From positions 680,001 through 744,000 of the forward strand of contig CM049316.1 in NCBI GenBank assembly GCA_026874595.1: 64,000 nt of DNA, in the 5' to 3' direction. This document shows, one piece after another, positions 48,751 through 62,239 of this stretch. The translations under genes and the position numbers were made by a program. How positions within the stretch are numbered: the stretch's first letter is position 1; each line of letters starts with the position of its first letter. This DNA comes from Sipunculus nudus (taxonomy: Eukaryota; Annelida; Sipuncula; Golfingiida; Sipunculidae). Under the pieces are notes generated by a model that was given only the letters and a program-made list of their open reading frames with translations, was not told where the DNA came from and made no database searches.

Positions 48751-51700
48751 TTACTTTCTAACAAAGTCCTTTAAATAAACAGACGGTTTGCTGATACGCC
48801 CACTCCTTATGCGGGTTACTTCCTTCTTTGGGATGACCTGACTAGCACTCGGTTTAGGTTCTGTTTGTAAATCCATCTCCAGTTCTGTACCTGGAGCTCT
48901 CCAATCGACAAAAGGTGTACCAGCCTCCTCCAGTCGTGTACATGGCATTAACTGAGTATTTTGCCTTGGTACAGGGTCACGTGTCACAACAATTTCTTTG
49001 GGTTTCTTTCTCTCATGCTCTGTTTCTGAGAAACTCTCGTTACTAGCTTTCAAATGGGCCCTGTTTCTCCTATACATATTTCCATCCTCAGCACATATAT
49101 CATAAGATCGTTCATCCAATCTACGCAATACCACAGCTTTTTTCCATACGTTATCCCCAAGTATATGTGGCTTCATCCTAACCACTTCTCCTTCTTGTAA
49201 TACTGGTAGATCTTTAGCCCCTCTGTTGTACTTCTATCTGTGTCTCTGTTGTTTTCTCTCCATCTTTCTCCTTTCCAACTGCATATCTTTAGTTTTTGAT
49301 TCCAGTAGTTTATTTACTGTTGGCAGCAAGGTTCTTGTACGCCTATCAAAGAACCTCTGCACTGGACTTTCATCAATTTCTTGGCTTGGAGTGTTTCTGT
49401 GATTAAGAATTGCAAGGAATACATCTTGTTTACACATTTTACATTTTTTCAGTATACCTTTTGCTGCCTTGACGGCCGATTCAGCCATACCGTTGGCATT
49501 GGGATGATGTGGTGAACTAGTATAATGTTCAATATCCCAGGACTTTGTGAATGCACGGAACTCCTTTGATGTGAATTGCATAGCATTGTCTGAGACAATT
49601 TTACAGGGTATTCCATATCTAGAGAAATGGACTTTGAGCTTTTTGGTGATAACCTGGGACGTATTACACTCAAGCTTATCAAGTTCCCAGAAATTGCTAA
49701 GGTAGTCCACTACAACTAAGTATTGATCATTGTGAAACTCAAAAGTGTCCATTCCTACCTTTTCCCACTGCCGCTCTGGGATGTCATGTGTTTCTTTTTG
49801 ATTATGCTTAATGTCAGCTGTCATTCCTGGCCAGAAAGCCATTTCACGGGCTCTCCGCAGACACGCTTGTTCACCTCCATGTCCACCGTGAATTTCTTTG
49901 AGCACCGCTGTTCTCATTTCTTTCGGAATCACGATTCTTTCACCTCGAAATATGACACCATCCTGCACTGATAATTCATCATGATAATTGTAATGCGGGT
50001 GTAAATGTGCAGGTACCTCCTTTCTCTCAGTTGGCCATCCATGAAGAATATGAGATTTCAGCTCATTCAAGATCTCATCTGTTTTGGTCTTATGCTTTAT
50101 CTCTTCTTATCTGTCTGATCCAATAGCGAGGTAAGCACACATATTGATCTGTTCAGCATCATCACTTTCTACTACTGGTAGACAAGCACGCGAAAGCATA
50201 TCCGCAATCTGTTGATTTGCTCCTTTGTTCCACTGAATCTCATAGTCATAATTATGTGAACGGACTAGCAAATTCTGTAACCTTTTTGGTGCACGGTCCA
50301 GTGGCTTTTTCACAATGGCTTCCAAGGGCTTATGATCACTATGTACAATCACTTTCCGTCCATACGTGTATTGGTGAAACTTCTCCAGAGCCCATACCAC
50401 CGCCAACATCTCCTTCTCAATGGTAGCATACCTTGTCTCAGTGTCTGTTAGGCTACGGCTCTTGTATGCTATGGGCTTGCCTTCTTGAAGAAGTGCGGCT
50501 CCCAGACCTTTGCTGCTCGCGTAACATTGCAGCACAAGGGGCTTTAAAGGTGAATAGTATGCAAGAACTGAGGCTTCTGTAACAAGCCGCTTAATTTCCT
50601 CAAAGGCTCTTTCTTGAGGTTTCCCCCACATGAACTTGACATCATTCACCAACAGTTGTCTGATTGGCTCCATAACTTGTGACAGATGAGGAAGGAACTT
50701 TGTCAGGTAGTTCACTGTTCCTTGTAACACTTGAACATCTTGCTTACAGGTAGGTTCTGGCAGAGATTTAATTGCTTCTACTTTGCTTGGGTCAGGTCTG
50801 AGACCCTCGCTGGTTACCTCATGACCAAGGAATGTGATGCTAGATTTCCTAATTTCTGACTTGTCTCTGTTCAAGCGGATTCCTAGGTTCCTGCATCGAT
50901 CAAGCAGTGAGACTAAGTTATTGTCATGATCAGTCATGGCTTCTTGAGTGGTTGTTCCGCAGCCAAATACTACAATGTCATCAGCAATACATACGACGCC
51001 CTCCAAGCCCTCCAGTGCTTGGTGGAGTCTTTTCTGAAATATTTCTGTGCTGACACACAGCCCAAAAGGAAGACGCAGCCATCTGAAACGTCCAGCATCA
51101 GTGATGAATGAACTCAGATAGCTTGAGGCATCGTCAAGCTTTAGGTGCCAGTAGCCATGACGCAGGTCTAGTTTCGTGAAAACCTTGGCACTTGCCAGCC
51201 GAGGCAAAATGTCCTCCATAACAGGTAGAGTATACTGTTCACGTTTCAGCACCTCATTTAATGGACGAGGATCAAGGCAAATACGCACCTCGCCAGACTT
51301 TTTTTCTTGCACAGTCATTTGGTTCACCCAGTCAGTAGGTATATCTACTTTTTCTATGATCTGTTTATCACATAGGTCATTCACAGTTTGTAATACTACC
51401 TCTTTCATTGCAATCGGCAGTCTCCTGGTTGGTTTTACTTGTGGCACTGCACCATCAATTACTGTTAGTTTAACAGGTTCCCCGGGTAAAACTACTAACT
51501 ACTGTTCATCAAATACATCACCATAATTTTCTTCCGGGTATTGCTTCTTTTGTGTCACAGCAGCTACTACAAACTGATCATAGTTCACAGTAATAAGTCC
51601 CATTTTCTCAGAGACAATTTTGCCTAGTATTGGTTTCAAGTCTTCTTTAACCACAGTAAACTTAACTTTGTATTTCTTAGAGTTCTTAGGATTCTTTAGA

Positions 51701-52161
51701 GTCATTACTGTACTTCCTATAGGTTTCAGTTCAGATCCATTCCACATCTGTAGAGTTTTTTGAGTGTCAACAATTTCACCAGTTACATACCTTTCAGGGA
51801 TCAGATTACTAGTAGCACCAGAGTCTATCTGAAATCTAATCAAATCACCATTCACAAGCATCTTAGCATGAATGTCACGTTTCTTGCTCCCGTCAGTTAC
51901 GACAGCTACATCAGAAGTAGATTCAGTATCAAACTCAGTTATAGCATAGTTGAACTCAGTAAGATCATCAGTTGATGTATCAGATTCACTATCAGACTGA
52001 ACACCATGGACCCGTCGAGGCCTTGCTTTAGCAGATTTAGATTTATTTGGGCACATCACAGCATAATGTCCCATGGCCTTACAGCTATTACACGTTTTAC
52101 CAACAGCAGGACATGCAGATTTCCTCATTAAGTGAAATAGGCCACAGTATTTACACTTCAT
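48751..52161 (-). pseudogene. pol: pol polyprotein (protease, RT, RNase H, integrase) with three in-frame stops
   Basis: A single frame runs through the region, interrupted by TAG (51499-51501), TAA (50107-50109) and TAG (49234-49236). In order: a zinc-knuckle-like CxxC...H...C near the start, protease with FQIDSGATSN, reverse transcriptase with the YxDD-type box as CIADDIVVFG, RNase H with VHSDHKPLE, and integrase with catalytic D (GMDTF), D (VSDNA) and E (AESAV). The integrase zinc domain seems to have lost its CC half by a small deletion (near 49800). A C-terminal tail follows the last stop. Reading through one stop could be natural in some retroelements, but three plus the deletion indicate decay. 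Confidence 0.85.
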
Positions 52162-52201
52162 CTTACCAGGTTGCTGGTGTTTGGCAGGTTTCAGCTTGGC
52201 T

Positions 52202-52838
52202 TGTGAATTCTATTCACATTCTCAGTTTCAGATCCTTCTCCCCCGAACTGTTTCAAGTGCATCTGGGTTATTTCTGCACTTCTAGCAAAGTCTATCGCCG
52301 TTTTCAGATCAAGATTAAGTCGTTGCAACAAAGATTTGCGAGTGGCATTATCACTTATGCCCACCACGATTCCGTCACGTAACAGAGAGTCGCCGAGACA
52401 ATCACAAAAATTTCAAGTCTTTGACAGTTCAATAAGATCGGCCAGATAATCATCAAATCGTTCACCAGGGTGTTGATCACGTTTATTGAACTTGTAGCGT
52501 TCGTAGGTTTCGTTAGTTTGACCGATAATGTGCTCATCAAATTTCCGTATGATCACGTCAAGATTCTCACGGTCTGCCGCTGACCGGAAACTAAGACTGT
52601 TAAATATACGGATTCCTTTAGCTCCAGTACAGTGGAGAAACATATCACACTGATAAGCATTGTCTTTCTTATCAAGTTCAGTCAGCCGTTTATATATTAA
52701 AAACTGTTGCTTAAAAATAAGCCATTCATCCTGGGGTTTATCAGAAAGTTTGAGCGGGGAAGGCGGACTCACGTGAACTCCGTGTCCGATGCCAGCACCG
52801 GGCTGGTTGCCGCTATCTTGTGTCGCTCCGCTACTCAT
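52202..52838 (-). pseudogene. gag: gag with in-frame TGA and frameshift
   Basis: ATG at 52838. 141 codons to a TGA (52413-52415), after which the same frame continues with gag-like sequence to about 52202, where a one-base shift moves the frame to that of the zinc knuckle and pol. The gag segment has the retrotransposon pattern WLIFKQQF...RFDDYLADL. Confidence 0.75.
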
Positions 52839-52944
52839 ACTGATATGTCCTCCGGCAGCTAAGATAGTCCAAATCAGAAATACACAAACGCAGATGCGTG
52901 ACAGTCCATAGAAACGACAGGATTCACTCGAACCGCTGCCACCA

Positions 52945-53041
52945 TGTACAGATAAGACCGGACTCAGACAGCCATCTTAAATCAGTGTATTGTAGCGACA
53001 CCTAGAGTACAAGCATGAACTAATACCGTAATATTGGCACA
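52945..53041 (-). repeat. 5' LTR
   Basis: 97 bp, followed on minus by the TGG-initial primer-binding site. Confidence 0.9.
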
Positions 53042-53546
53042 TAGACTACAATGAGACCTAAATTATTACAGTATGTTCGGTATAGAGACTTCATTTGGAT
53101 CTATAATGTCCTCAGTCAGCTTTATTTCGCTGAGCCAGAAACACCTGCCAATTACGAGATGTCCTCACTGACTTTGCAACAAAATGTATTACATGTTCCC
53201 CTGGCTGAAACTTCGTGTGTTCCGGGTCACAATCGGACCCTTGACACGCGGCCTTTTTATGGTAAACAGACAGACGTGGACCGTGTTTTAAAACACGCAG
53301 AGCCATACCAAGGTGGGAAACAGCCGTGGAGGAGGTACTGAAACTGTGTGCTGGGAAGGTATTGCTGGAAAACTTCTGTATAAAGCAAAACTGAACTGAT
53401 AGTGTGAAAGAATGGGCATAATATTGCTCCTGATTATGTCCCTTTATTAATAAACAGAACGATTCGATGATCATAATGTATTGTTCTTTTTCTTATGTTT
53501 TTGTTATCTTTATGCAGTTCTGACTCGATCGTCTATGAAGATAACT

Positions 53547-54156
53547 TATAGTCCGTTCCAGTACCCCTGTCCACCTGTTTTTTCGCGATTGTTTATTTGT
53601 GAACCAAAGAACGCCAAAACTGTTCGACCTTTGGGAAGAAAGAGGAAAAAGCCTAATTAACTATTATGGAAATAATAGCCTACCTTATGTAATTTTCCTG
53701 TAAACAATTTAAAACCATTTTATGAGTAACTAGTCTATTCTTTAGCCACATCTTGCCAATAATCTGTTAAATGGGCATATCAGGGGATAGTGATGACGTC
53801 ATAATAGACGTGACGTACTAAAGAGGCACCAACATTCACGGTACCAATAATCAAGAGCTGCCGACCTCTGTTTACAGCGAGAATTGTATTCTTCGCGTGC
53901 ACATTACTTTATATCCAAATCCAAGGAGGATAAACAATGGCCGAATATTAGGGACGCCATTATATAACCACGGATATATATGAGACATGTCAACCAGGCC
54001 GTAAAGTAAATAATATTTATATCTTAAGTAGGTAAGGTACCAAAAATTACGCTTTTGCCTCTTTATGCCAATGGTGCAAATTTTGTTTGCCAAATTTGTC
54101 TTATGTAGAGATAATCGCGAAAAATCAGGTGGACAGGGGTACAGGAACGGACTATA
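53547..54156. mobile_element. TIR element (MITE-like), copy 1, 610 bp
   Basis: Ends are inverted repeats of about 45 bp: TATAGTCCGTTCC.GTACCCC at the left and its complement at the right. No transposase ORF, so a non-autonomous DNA transposon is likely. TA-type target site possible. Confidence 0.75.
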
Positions 54157-54591
54157 GTCAACAGCTTTATTTCGCTGAGCCAGAAACACCTGCCAATTAC
54201 GAGATGCCCTCACTGACTTTGCAACAAAATGTATTACATGTTCCCCTGGCTGAAACTTCGTGTGTTGCGGCTCACAATCGGACCCTTGACACGCGGCCTT
54301 TTTATGGTAAACAGACAGACGTGGACCGTGTTTTAAAACACGCAGAGCCATACCAAGGTGGGAAACAGCCGTAGAGGAGGTACTGAAACTGTGTGCTGGG
54401 AAGGTATTGCTGGAAAACTTCTGTATAAAGCAAAACTGAACTGATAGTGTGAAAGAATGGGCATAATATTGCTCCTGATTATGTCCCTTTATTAATAAAC
54501 AGAACGATTCGATGCTCATAATGTATTGTTCTTTTTCTTATGTTTTTGTTATGTTTATGCAGTTCTGACTCGATCGTCTATGAAGATAACT

Positions 54592-55201
54592 TATAGTCCG
54601 TTCAAGTACCCCTGTCCACCTGTTTTTTCGCGATTGTTTATTTGTGAACCAAAGAACGCCAAAACTGTTCGACCTTTGGGAACAAAGAGGAAAAAGCCTA
54701 ATTAACTATTATGGAAATAATAGCCTACCTTATGTAATTTTCCTGTAAACAATTTAAAACCATTTTATGAGTAACTAGTCTATTCTTTAGCCACATCTTG
54801 CCAATAATCTGTTAAATGGGCATATCAGGGGATAGTGATGACGTCATAATAGACGTGACGTACTAAAGAGGCACCAACATTCACGGTACCAATAATCAAG
54901 AGCTGCCGACCTCTGTTTACAGCGAGAATTGTATTCTTCGCGTGCACATTACTTTATATCCAAATCCAAGGAGGATAAACAATGGCCGAATATTAGGGAC
55001 GCCATTATATAACCACGGATATATATGAGACATGTCAACCAGGCCGTAAAGTAAATAATATTTATATCTTAAGTAGGTAAGGTACCAAAAATTACGCTTT
55101 TGCCTCTTTATGCCAATGGTGCAAATTTTGTTTGCCAAATTTGTCTTATGTAGAGATAATCGCGAAAAATCAGGTGGACAGGGGTACAGGAACGGACTAT
55201 A
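54592..55201. mobile_element. TIR element (MITE-like), copy 2, 610 bp
   Basis: Near-identical copy of the element at 53547-54156, exactly 1045 bp downstream, carried along in the tandem duplication. Confidence 0.75.
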
Positions 55202-55207
55202 GTCAAC

Positions 55208-56348
55208 AGACGTTAATTTAAATGTAATTGTTATCAAATATGCATTTAATAATAATATAAAATTATATAAAAGGCCAATACGAGTCATCGAGAACTGTTA
55301 AAGACACAGCTTTCGTCAATAATCAACTTTTGTTTTTACAAAAAAAAAAGACAGAAAACATATTAAGGAAGGTCCGCGTTTAGGGAGATGTGTTCGGACC
55401 CGCGTTTAGGGTGATCCCCCACGCTGAGCCGGGATTGTTCACCGGGAACACCATCGGCTACGTCGAACTTCAACTCAGAGAACAGTCCTGAGACCCCGTA
55501 AATTAGGCTCCTGTTCCGCGGTCCGTGTTCCGTTCCGTGTTTTAGGCCAGCCCCCGTAACGCCACCTGGAGGAAAGTTATTATGCAGACTGGTAACCTGC
55601 TCTATTATGGCCCTCAGCCAAGGCATAGATTGGCCTAGAGCAGCGGTGCCATAATAGAGCGGGGTACCAGTCTAGTTGTTATGTCACAGAAGGCGATATA
55701 AACTGATAAACTAAATATGTTCAGAGAGCAAGGGGGCCCGAGTATAGAATCCGGTCTACATTTCCAAGGTGGGTCTGAACTGACTGGACCGTCTCATATA
55801 AGTAGAAATCAATATAAGCCATGACATGCCTGATGATATGACATCGACATGTCTCTTACTTCTCCATCACATGAATCCTAAACATAATTACGTCCGTCCG
55901 TATACACCTATAACCTCGTCCATGTAGACCGGATTCTAAACTCGCTCCGAGCAAGGTTGGGGAAAAAATGGAAACAGTCATCTGTGTTCGTTCTAGAAAC
56001 TTTCTGACAATTTAGAAATAATCTTTGCGTTTAGATCGAACCTCTCAGAAGATACCGCCACTTCTAGAAGATACTGTCGCTTCAACCTCAGACAAATCAC
56101 CATGGAACAGGTAAAGCATCAGTCTTATTCGACACACGGTTATACAAACGTAAACATATTCACATCACTCGGCACGTTCATACTTTCACTCATCATCCAC
56201 CTTATCATCATCATTGGCCAGTGTGTAAAACCGGGACTCCCTAAAACGCGTGCACGCATACGTGCATGCAGTTTCGAGTTTCCTATACAAGTGCTTGTGA
56301 ACTGTGCGGCCAGATTTTGCTGATGGTGTTCGTCAATTTCTTTAAGAT
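55208..56348. other. Host spacer with inverted repeats
   Basis: Two inverted pairs: CTCTATTATGGC (about 55600) with GCCATAATAGAG (about 55649), forming a hairpin, and AGAATCCGGTCTACAT (about 55745) with ATGTAGACCGGATTCT (about 55921), enclosing about 160 bp like a small TIR element. No gene supported. Confidence 0.55.
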
Positions 56349-57499
56349 CAGAGGCGTAGCCAAGGTGGGACCGCAGGGGGCCATGGCCCCGCCCCCCCGC
56401 CATGGTCGCATCCAGTACTCGCCGTCCTTTCGGAATTTCACATTATCTAATACAATATATATATATATATACACACACATTAAATCAGTGGCGGATATAT
56501 GCTATCAGTAGCGGATCCAATGGGGGCGCCTTTGGCGCGCGGCCCCGCTGAGCTGCAACATCTCTCATTTTATCTAATTTCCAATATTCCTGATTAATTG
56601 TTGTTTTTCATATTTCCTATTATTAATAAGCAATTAGTCTTCATTTAAGTTATCTGCAGTTACAATTACTATCAAATTTATGAGTTAAGTATTAGGGTAT
56701 GTATGAGCAGTTGCAGAAAACTGCAGATCGATCGAGCACTGGGCCCTTGTTGGGACCGACTGTGAACAATCTTAAAGCTCCTCTGGTGATACCGGTACTC
56801 AAACTCGCGATCTGTGCTGAGCTCTTAGGAGTCCTATGTGCTGTCGAGACCATGGAACCCGGTAAAATGCAAAGTTAAACATAATTATTCATCTTATCAG
56901 TTATTTCACCACGTGCATGCATTACATTTAAAGATAATAGTTACAAACGTGATTGCGCTTTGCGCCACTGACTCCTTTGAAAACGATTGAAATTTTTTAT
57001 CCTAATTTTGAAGAAATATAAATATTAAATATTGAACCTCTCTACAGTTTGACTACATAACGCAAAGACAAAAGGGAACGGTTTTTCAGGAACGGGAAAT
57101 CCTCAGTTATTACATGGTGAAAATTGCCTCAAAATGTCCTCTCTACATTGTATATTAAAAAATTACCCAATATGTGAGGGTGAAACCCCCTCCCAAAGCC
57201 TCCCCATGTACCTGTAACTAACCTTACTTAAACCATGGTTCATATTTGAAAATAAAAAAATATATATTTTCATACACTATAATATATAAAGTATAGTAAT
57301 AATAATAATAATATTAATAATAATAATAATATACATATGTATATACTTGTATATATAACCGTTTTCATATTACCCATACATGCATTTAAGCGCCCCTCCC
57401 CACATCCCCCCCCCCCCCCCCCCCCCCCCGTTTTTCGAATTTCTTGATCTGCCATTGATGATGGCCCCCTCCCCTCCCTCAATCCTGGCTACGCCCCTG
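56349..57499. mobile_element. hAT-like terminal pair / composite repeat
   Basis: CAGAGGCGTAGCC at the left faces GGCTACGCCCCTG at the right; such CAGGGGCG-type ends are typical of hAT family elements. A CAGTGGCGGAT sequence at about 56485 may be the end of a second, nested element. No transposase seen. AT microsatellites (about 56456-56471, and ATA-rich 57297-57330) and a C-run (about 57405-57430) lie inside. Confidence 0.45.
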
Positions 57500-59925
57500 A
57501 AGATTACTCAACATATGCAAAGTCATCTATTTAGCACATTTTTCAAAAAGAAAAAGGTAGAAAAAACGTAGCTCCAGTCCCATTAGTAATATTTAATTAA
57601 TAAAAAAAACAAAACAAGGCCATGCACTATGCAGGAGAAGACCAAGCCTGAAATTATCAATCCTTTAATCTAAATCATTATATAATATCTGGCCTGTTTT
57701 TAAATCAATAAAATAAATAAAAATATACCATATTCAGGGATGTGCCCATTCCAGGCGGCGCTTGGCGGGTGCGATCGGCAGTCTTTCCTGCCGCATGGCA
57801 CTTGACTGCATGAAAAGTGTCAATGCCCACCCGGCAGAAATTTTTAAAAAAATGTTAAGGCCATGAACAAAAATACACGCGTGTGAGCTTATCTTCGGGT
57901 GTTTTACCGGTATTACAATTAGTGACCCCTGTCGGATATCTTATAGTGCATGTCTGCCACACTAGATGACATCCAGTGGCGCCAAAAATGAATATTTAAT
58001 TAAAGGTACTCTTTCACAATGTGCCGTATTTAGTGAATGTTGATGATTAAAATTTGGTACAAAAGAAGTGAACGTGTCTGCTATGGTAGCGCCACCTTGT
58101 GTCTGTATAAAAGACTAATGCTGATATCAGCTTCTATGAAATCACATGACGCGCCAAACCATGTTTTATTGGCTATAATTGATGATTGAAGTAAATATTA
58201 TAGCCAATAAAACATGGTTTGGCGCGTCATGTGTAAATGCACTTTGAGCAGAATGTGGATATTAACACAAGAGCCATATATGTATGTATGTCTCTATTTG
58301 TCTGGTGGCCTGTATAGCCAAGAGAGCTAAAGAATGCTGCCAATCGTCACTCTTGTTACACAGAAGCGTGTCCTAGGCATTTTGATCTCTTGCCACCAGG
58401 TGTCATCCAAGGACAATAAATGAAATAATACTGCGCACAAGGCATGTACACACATTGTGTGCACTTTTTCGGATGGTTTCCTCATGATGAGGTTTCCAAT
58501 CAGAGATGTACAATCATCAGAAGGGCAAAATTTTCGGTTTTACGAATTTTCCTTGTGATGACCTTATCACAAGGAAAAATATCTCATCTGAAGGGCATAA
58601 ACGTACGATAATCTCATCACAAGTCCAATCTCATCCGTTCACACACACACACATATTTATCACACACACACACACACATATATATTTATATAAATATAAA
58701 TAGTAATGCCACAAAAAAACTAGCCAATCAAGAATAGGCCTACTTAATATGGCCTTGAATATAAAATTTGACTTGTAAACACAATAATCCCAAAGCAAAT
58801 TGTGTAAACAATGTAACAAACAAGTATACTGATATATAAAATATTTGCAGAACTTGACCATGCAAAACTTGCAAAACATTGACCATGAACAAATTCCCAG
58901 GTTAAAACTTGTTGGTAATATTACTATTACAGTTATCTGATTCTGAAATATAATTAAAGAGATATTGATGAAGACTCGAATACAAGTAAGAATGTATTTT
59001 CATACAATTATGTAGACAGAGCTTGCTTGAAAATGATCATCATATTATTAAGAAAATAAATTCAATTTTATATGTTTGTCTTAAGTAAGAAAGATAACAA
59101 GTGCATCTATGGTTCAGCAGTGATAAGTTTTCAGCGAACCTGTGAGCTTATTGTGCGGCGTCGTACGTCGTGTGTCGTGCGTCGTGGGTCGTCTGTACAT
59201 TAACCATATCTATCTCTAAAATGGCAGGAGCTAGCATCACCAAACTTTTTGCAAATAATCAGTCATCCAATAAACTATATCAGATTTTGTTTATTGTTTT
59301 TCTTACTGCATTTTCTTAGATTTTATAGGGAAAAAGCTAAAAAAGCTTTAAAAATCTTCTTCTCTGAAACTGTCCAGCCAAATTGTCCAATATTTCACAG
59401 AAATGATCCCTGGAACAATCTCTCTCAAGTTTGTTCGAATGGTTCCAGTTTGGAGATTTTTGGCCGAGTTACAGGAGGTTGAACTTAGTCATCTGTCCAA
59501 AAAAGCACACTATAATTAAAATCTCAGAAATGGCTAGAGCTATGATCACCAAATTTTATACCAATGTTTGTCACATATGTCATATCTGATTTTGAGGTAT
59601 TGGTGGCGCCACCTACATTGATGTGTTTTTACCAGTGAAAATGTAATTTTAAACTGTTCTAGCTTATACACTGATTAAAGATGAAACTGTTAAGCTGATT
59701 GGTTTAAACTTTACAAGAATTATTCTATAGTAGGGTTCTGCCAGTTTTATAAGAATAGATTGGGTAAATACAGTTTTAAAAAAGCATTGTAGCCAATTGA
59801 AAAAGGCTTTCTGTATTTGAAAACAGATTTGACAATAAGATGAGTTTCAGCAGCCAAGTCAAGAGGTCACTCAGTACAAACAGGTGGGGTCCAGACATCA
59901 ACATGGCAACTAACCTGGCTTGGGG
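57500..59925. other. Host AT-rich sequence, no genes
   Basis: Contains the foldback at 58144-58232, CA-repeat tracts (about 58635-58680), a CGTCGT-rich short repeat (59157-59195) and two related stretches (59220-59260 and 59520-59560) with the pattern ATGGC..GAGCTA.GATCACCAAA. No coding support. Confidence 0.5.
58144..58232. repeat. Perfect 36-bp inverted repeat (foldback element)
   Basis: The arm 58144-58179 is the exact reverse complement of 58197-58232, with a 17-nt loop. Probably a MITE relic. Confidence 0.85.
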
Positions 59926-60299
59926 GGGGGGGGGTGTCTAGACAATTTGTCTAGACGTCTAGACACAGCGTCTAGGCGTCTGGACACAATGTTTAGATGC
60001 AGAATTCCCAGATTATTGGAACTTTATCTTCAACTGTTTGAAAAAATTTGGTTTGCATTTTAAGAGAATCTAGTTTATCATCAGGTCACATGTGAACTGC
60101 TGCTCCCTCATTTTTTGTTGACCCCTGACCTTTCCTTGCTGCCCAGCGTCCATTTGTGTGTCTGTTTCCACACATAAACCCGCATATCTCGGGAACCGTT
60201 TGACCGATCAGGCTAAAAATTTTGCACAAATGTAGCCCTTTGATAGCTTTTTAACATACACTAAAAATGGTGGCGCCACCTGCAACCATTTTTGCACAG

Positions 60300-62110
60300 C
60301 GTCCATCTGTTCATCTGCCTTAGCATAATATCACTCATATTTCAGTAGTGGTTTGACTTATGTACCTGAAATTTTGCAGGTTTATACATCCTGGACAGCT
60401 CTCTTGATTTATGACAGGTGGCGCCACCTACATTCATGTTTACTCTACAGACATCCAAGCTCATACCTCGGGAACTGTTTGACCGATTAGGCCAAAATTT
60501 TGCATGTGTATAGATCTCACATAGCTCTTTATCATAGGCAAAACTGGTGGCGCCACCTGCAACCATTAATGCACAGCACCCATCTGTTCATCTGCCTTGG
60601 AATAAAATCACTCATATCGCAGCAGTGGTTTGACTTATCCGCCTGAAATTTTGAAGGTTTATACATCCCGGACAGCTTTCTCAATTTTATGACAGGTGGC
60701 GCAGCCTTCATTCACGTTTACTCGGCAGACATCCAAGCTCATATCTTGGGAACCCATTGGGCCAAAATTTTGCATGTGTATAGATCTCACATAGCTCTGC
60801 ATCATAGGCAAAACTGGTGGTGCCACCTGCAACCATTTTTGCACAGCGTCCATCTGTTCAACTGCCTTTGGATAATATCACTCATATCTCAGCAGTGGTT
60901 TGACTTTTCAACCTGAAATTTTGCAGGTTTATACATCCTGGATAGCTTTCTCGATTTTTGACAGGTGGCGCCACCTACATTCACATTTACTCTGCAAACA
61001 TCCAAGCTCATATCTCGGGAACTGTTTGACTGATTGGGCCAAAACTTTGCATGTGTATAAATCTCACATAGCTCTTCATTATATGCAAAACTGGAGGCGC
61101 CACCTGCAACCATTTATGCACAGCATCCATGGGTTCATCGGCCTTGGTGTAAAATCACTCATATCTCAGCAGTTGTTTGACATATCTACCTTAAATTTTG
61201 CAGGTTTATACATCCTGGATAGCTTTCTCGATTTTTGACAGGTGGCGCCACCTACATTCACATTTACTCTGCAAACATCCAAGCTCATATCTCGGGAACT
61301 GTTTGACTGATTGGGCCAAAACTTTGCATGTGTATAAATCTCACATAGCTCTTCATTATATGCAAAACTGGAGGCGCCACCTGCAACCATTTATGCACAG
61401 CATCCATGGGTTCATCTGCCTTGGTGTTAAATCACTCATATCTCAGCAGTTGTTTGACATATCTACCTTAAATTTTGCAGGTTTATACATCTGTGAAAGC
61501 TTTCTTGATTTTATGACAGGTGGCGCCACCTACATTCAGGTTCACTCTGCAGACATCCAAGCTCTTATCTTGGGAAGTTTTTTACCAATTGGGCAAAAAT
61601 TTTGCATGTGTATAGATCTCACAAAGCTCTTCATCATATGCAAAACTGATGGCGCCACCTGCAACCATTTTTGCACAGCATCCATCTGTTCATCTGCCTT
61701 GGGATAAAATCACTCATCTCAGCAGTGGTTTTACTTATCCACCTGAAATTTTGCAGGTTTATACATCCTGGACGGCTCTCTTGATTTATGACAGGTGGCG
61801 TCACATACATTCAGGTTTACTCTGCAGGCATCCACGCTCATATATCGGGAATCCTTTAACAGATTGGGCCAAAATTTTGCATGTGTATAGATCTCACATA
61901 GCTCTTCATCATAAACAAAACTGGTGGCGCCTCCTGCCACCACTTATGCACAGCGTCCATCTATTCATCTGCCTTGGGATAAAATCACTCATATCTCAGC
62001 AGTGGTTTGACTTATCCACCTTAAATTTTGCAGGTTTATACATCCTGGACAATTTTTTCAATTTTATGACAGGTGGCACCACCTACATTCACATTTCGGC
62101 TGCAGACATC
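60300..62110. repeat. Tandem satellite, period ~277 bp, about 6.5 copies
   Basis: CATCTGTTCATCTGCCTT-type starts recur near 60304, 60581, 60850, 61128, 61405, 61682 and 61959. Each unit contains GGTGGCGCCACC twice and ACATCCAAGCTCATATCTC. The two central units (about 60960-61500) are nearly identical. Degenerate copies extend left to about 60150. Open frames here are repeat artefacts. Confidence 0.9.
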
Positions 62111-62239
62111 CATGCTAATTTACAACACACCTCACTCTATTCCCCTTGCCACTTAATCCATGCCTCACTTCACCCGTCCAATATTGATTTCTGCGGATAC
62201 ACAGTCGCTTGTCGACTACCCATATTCTAGTTTTAAAAT

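Larger units (their letters stand above)
48440..53041 (-). mobile_element. Ty3/gypsy-type LTR retrotransposon (degenerate), 4.6 kb
   Basis: Two 97-bp LTRs (48440-48536 and 52945-53041) begin TGT and end ACA, and I see only one difference in most of their length. They are flanked by a 5-bp target duplication TAGAC (48435-48439 and 53042-53046). Read on minus, the right LTR is followed by a primer-binding site starting TGGTGGCAGCGG, and a purine-rich tract (AAAGAAAGGGGGA) abuts the left LTR. Between them, gag, protease, RT, RNase H and integrase appear in Ty3/gypsy order. The element is dead: in-frame stops and a frameshift break gag and pol. Confidence 0.93.
53118..55207. repeat. 1045-bp tandem duplication (two units)
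   Basis: The unit beginning CAGCTTTATTTCGCTGAGCC (53118) recurs 1045 bp later (54163) with only scattered differences and ends at about 55207. Each unit consists of a 430-bp segment plus a 610-bp TIR element, so both parts were duplicated together. Confidence 0.9.

Noticed and set aside
60659-62230. ORFs in the 277-bp satellite
   Set aside because: Same short pattern repeated on both strands; artefacts of tandem repeats.
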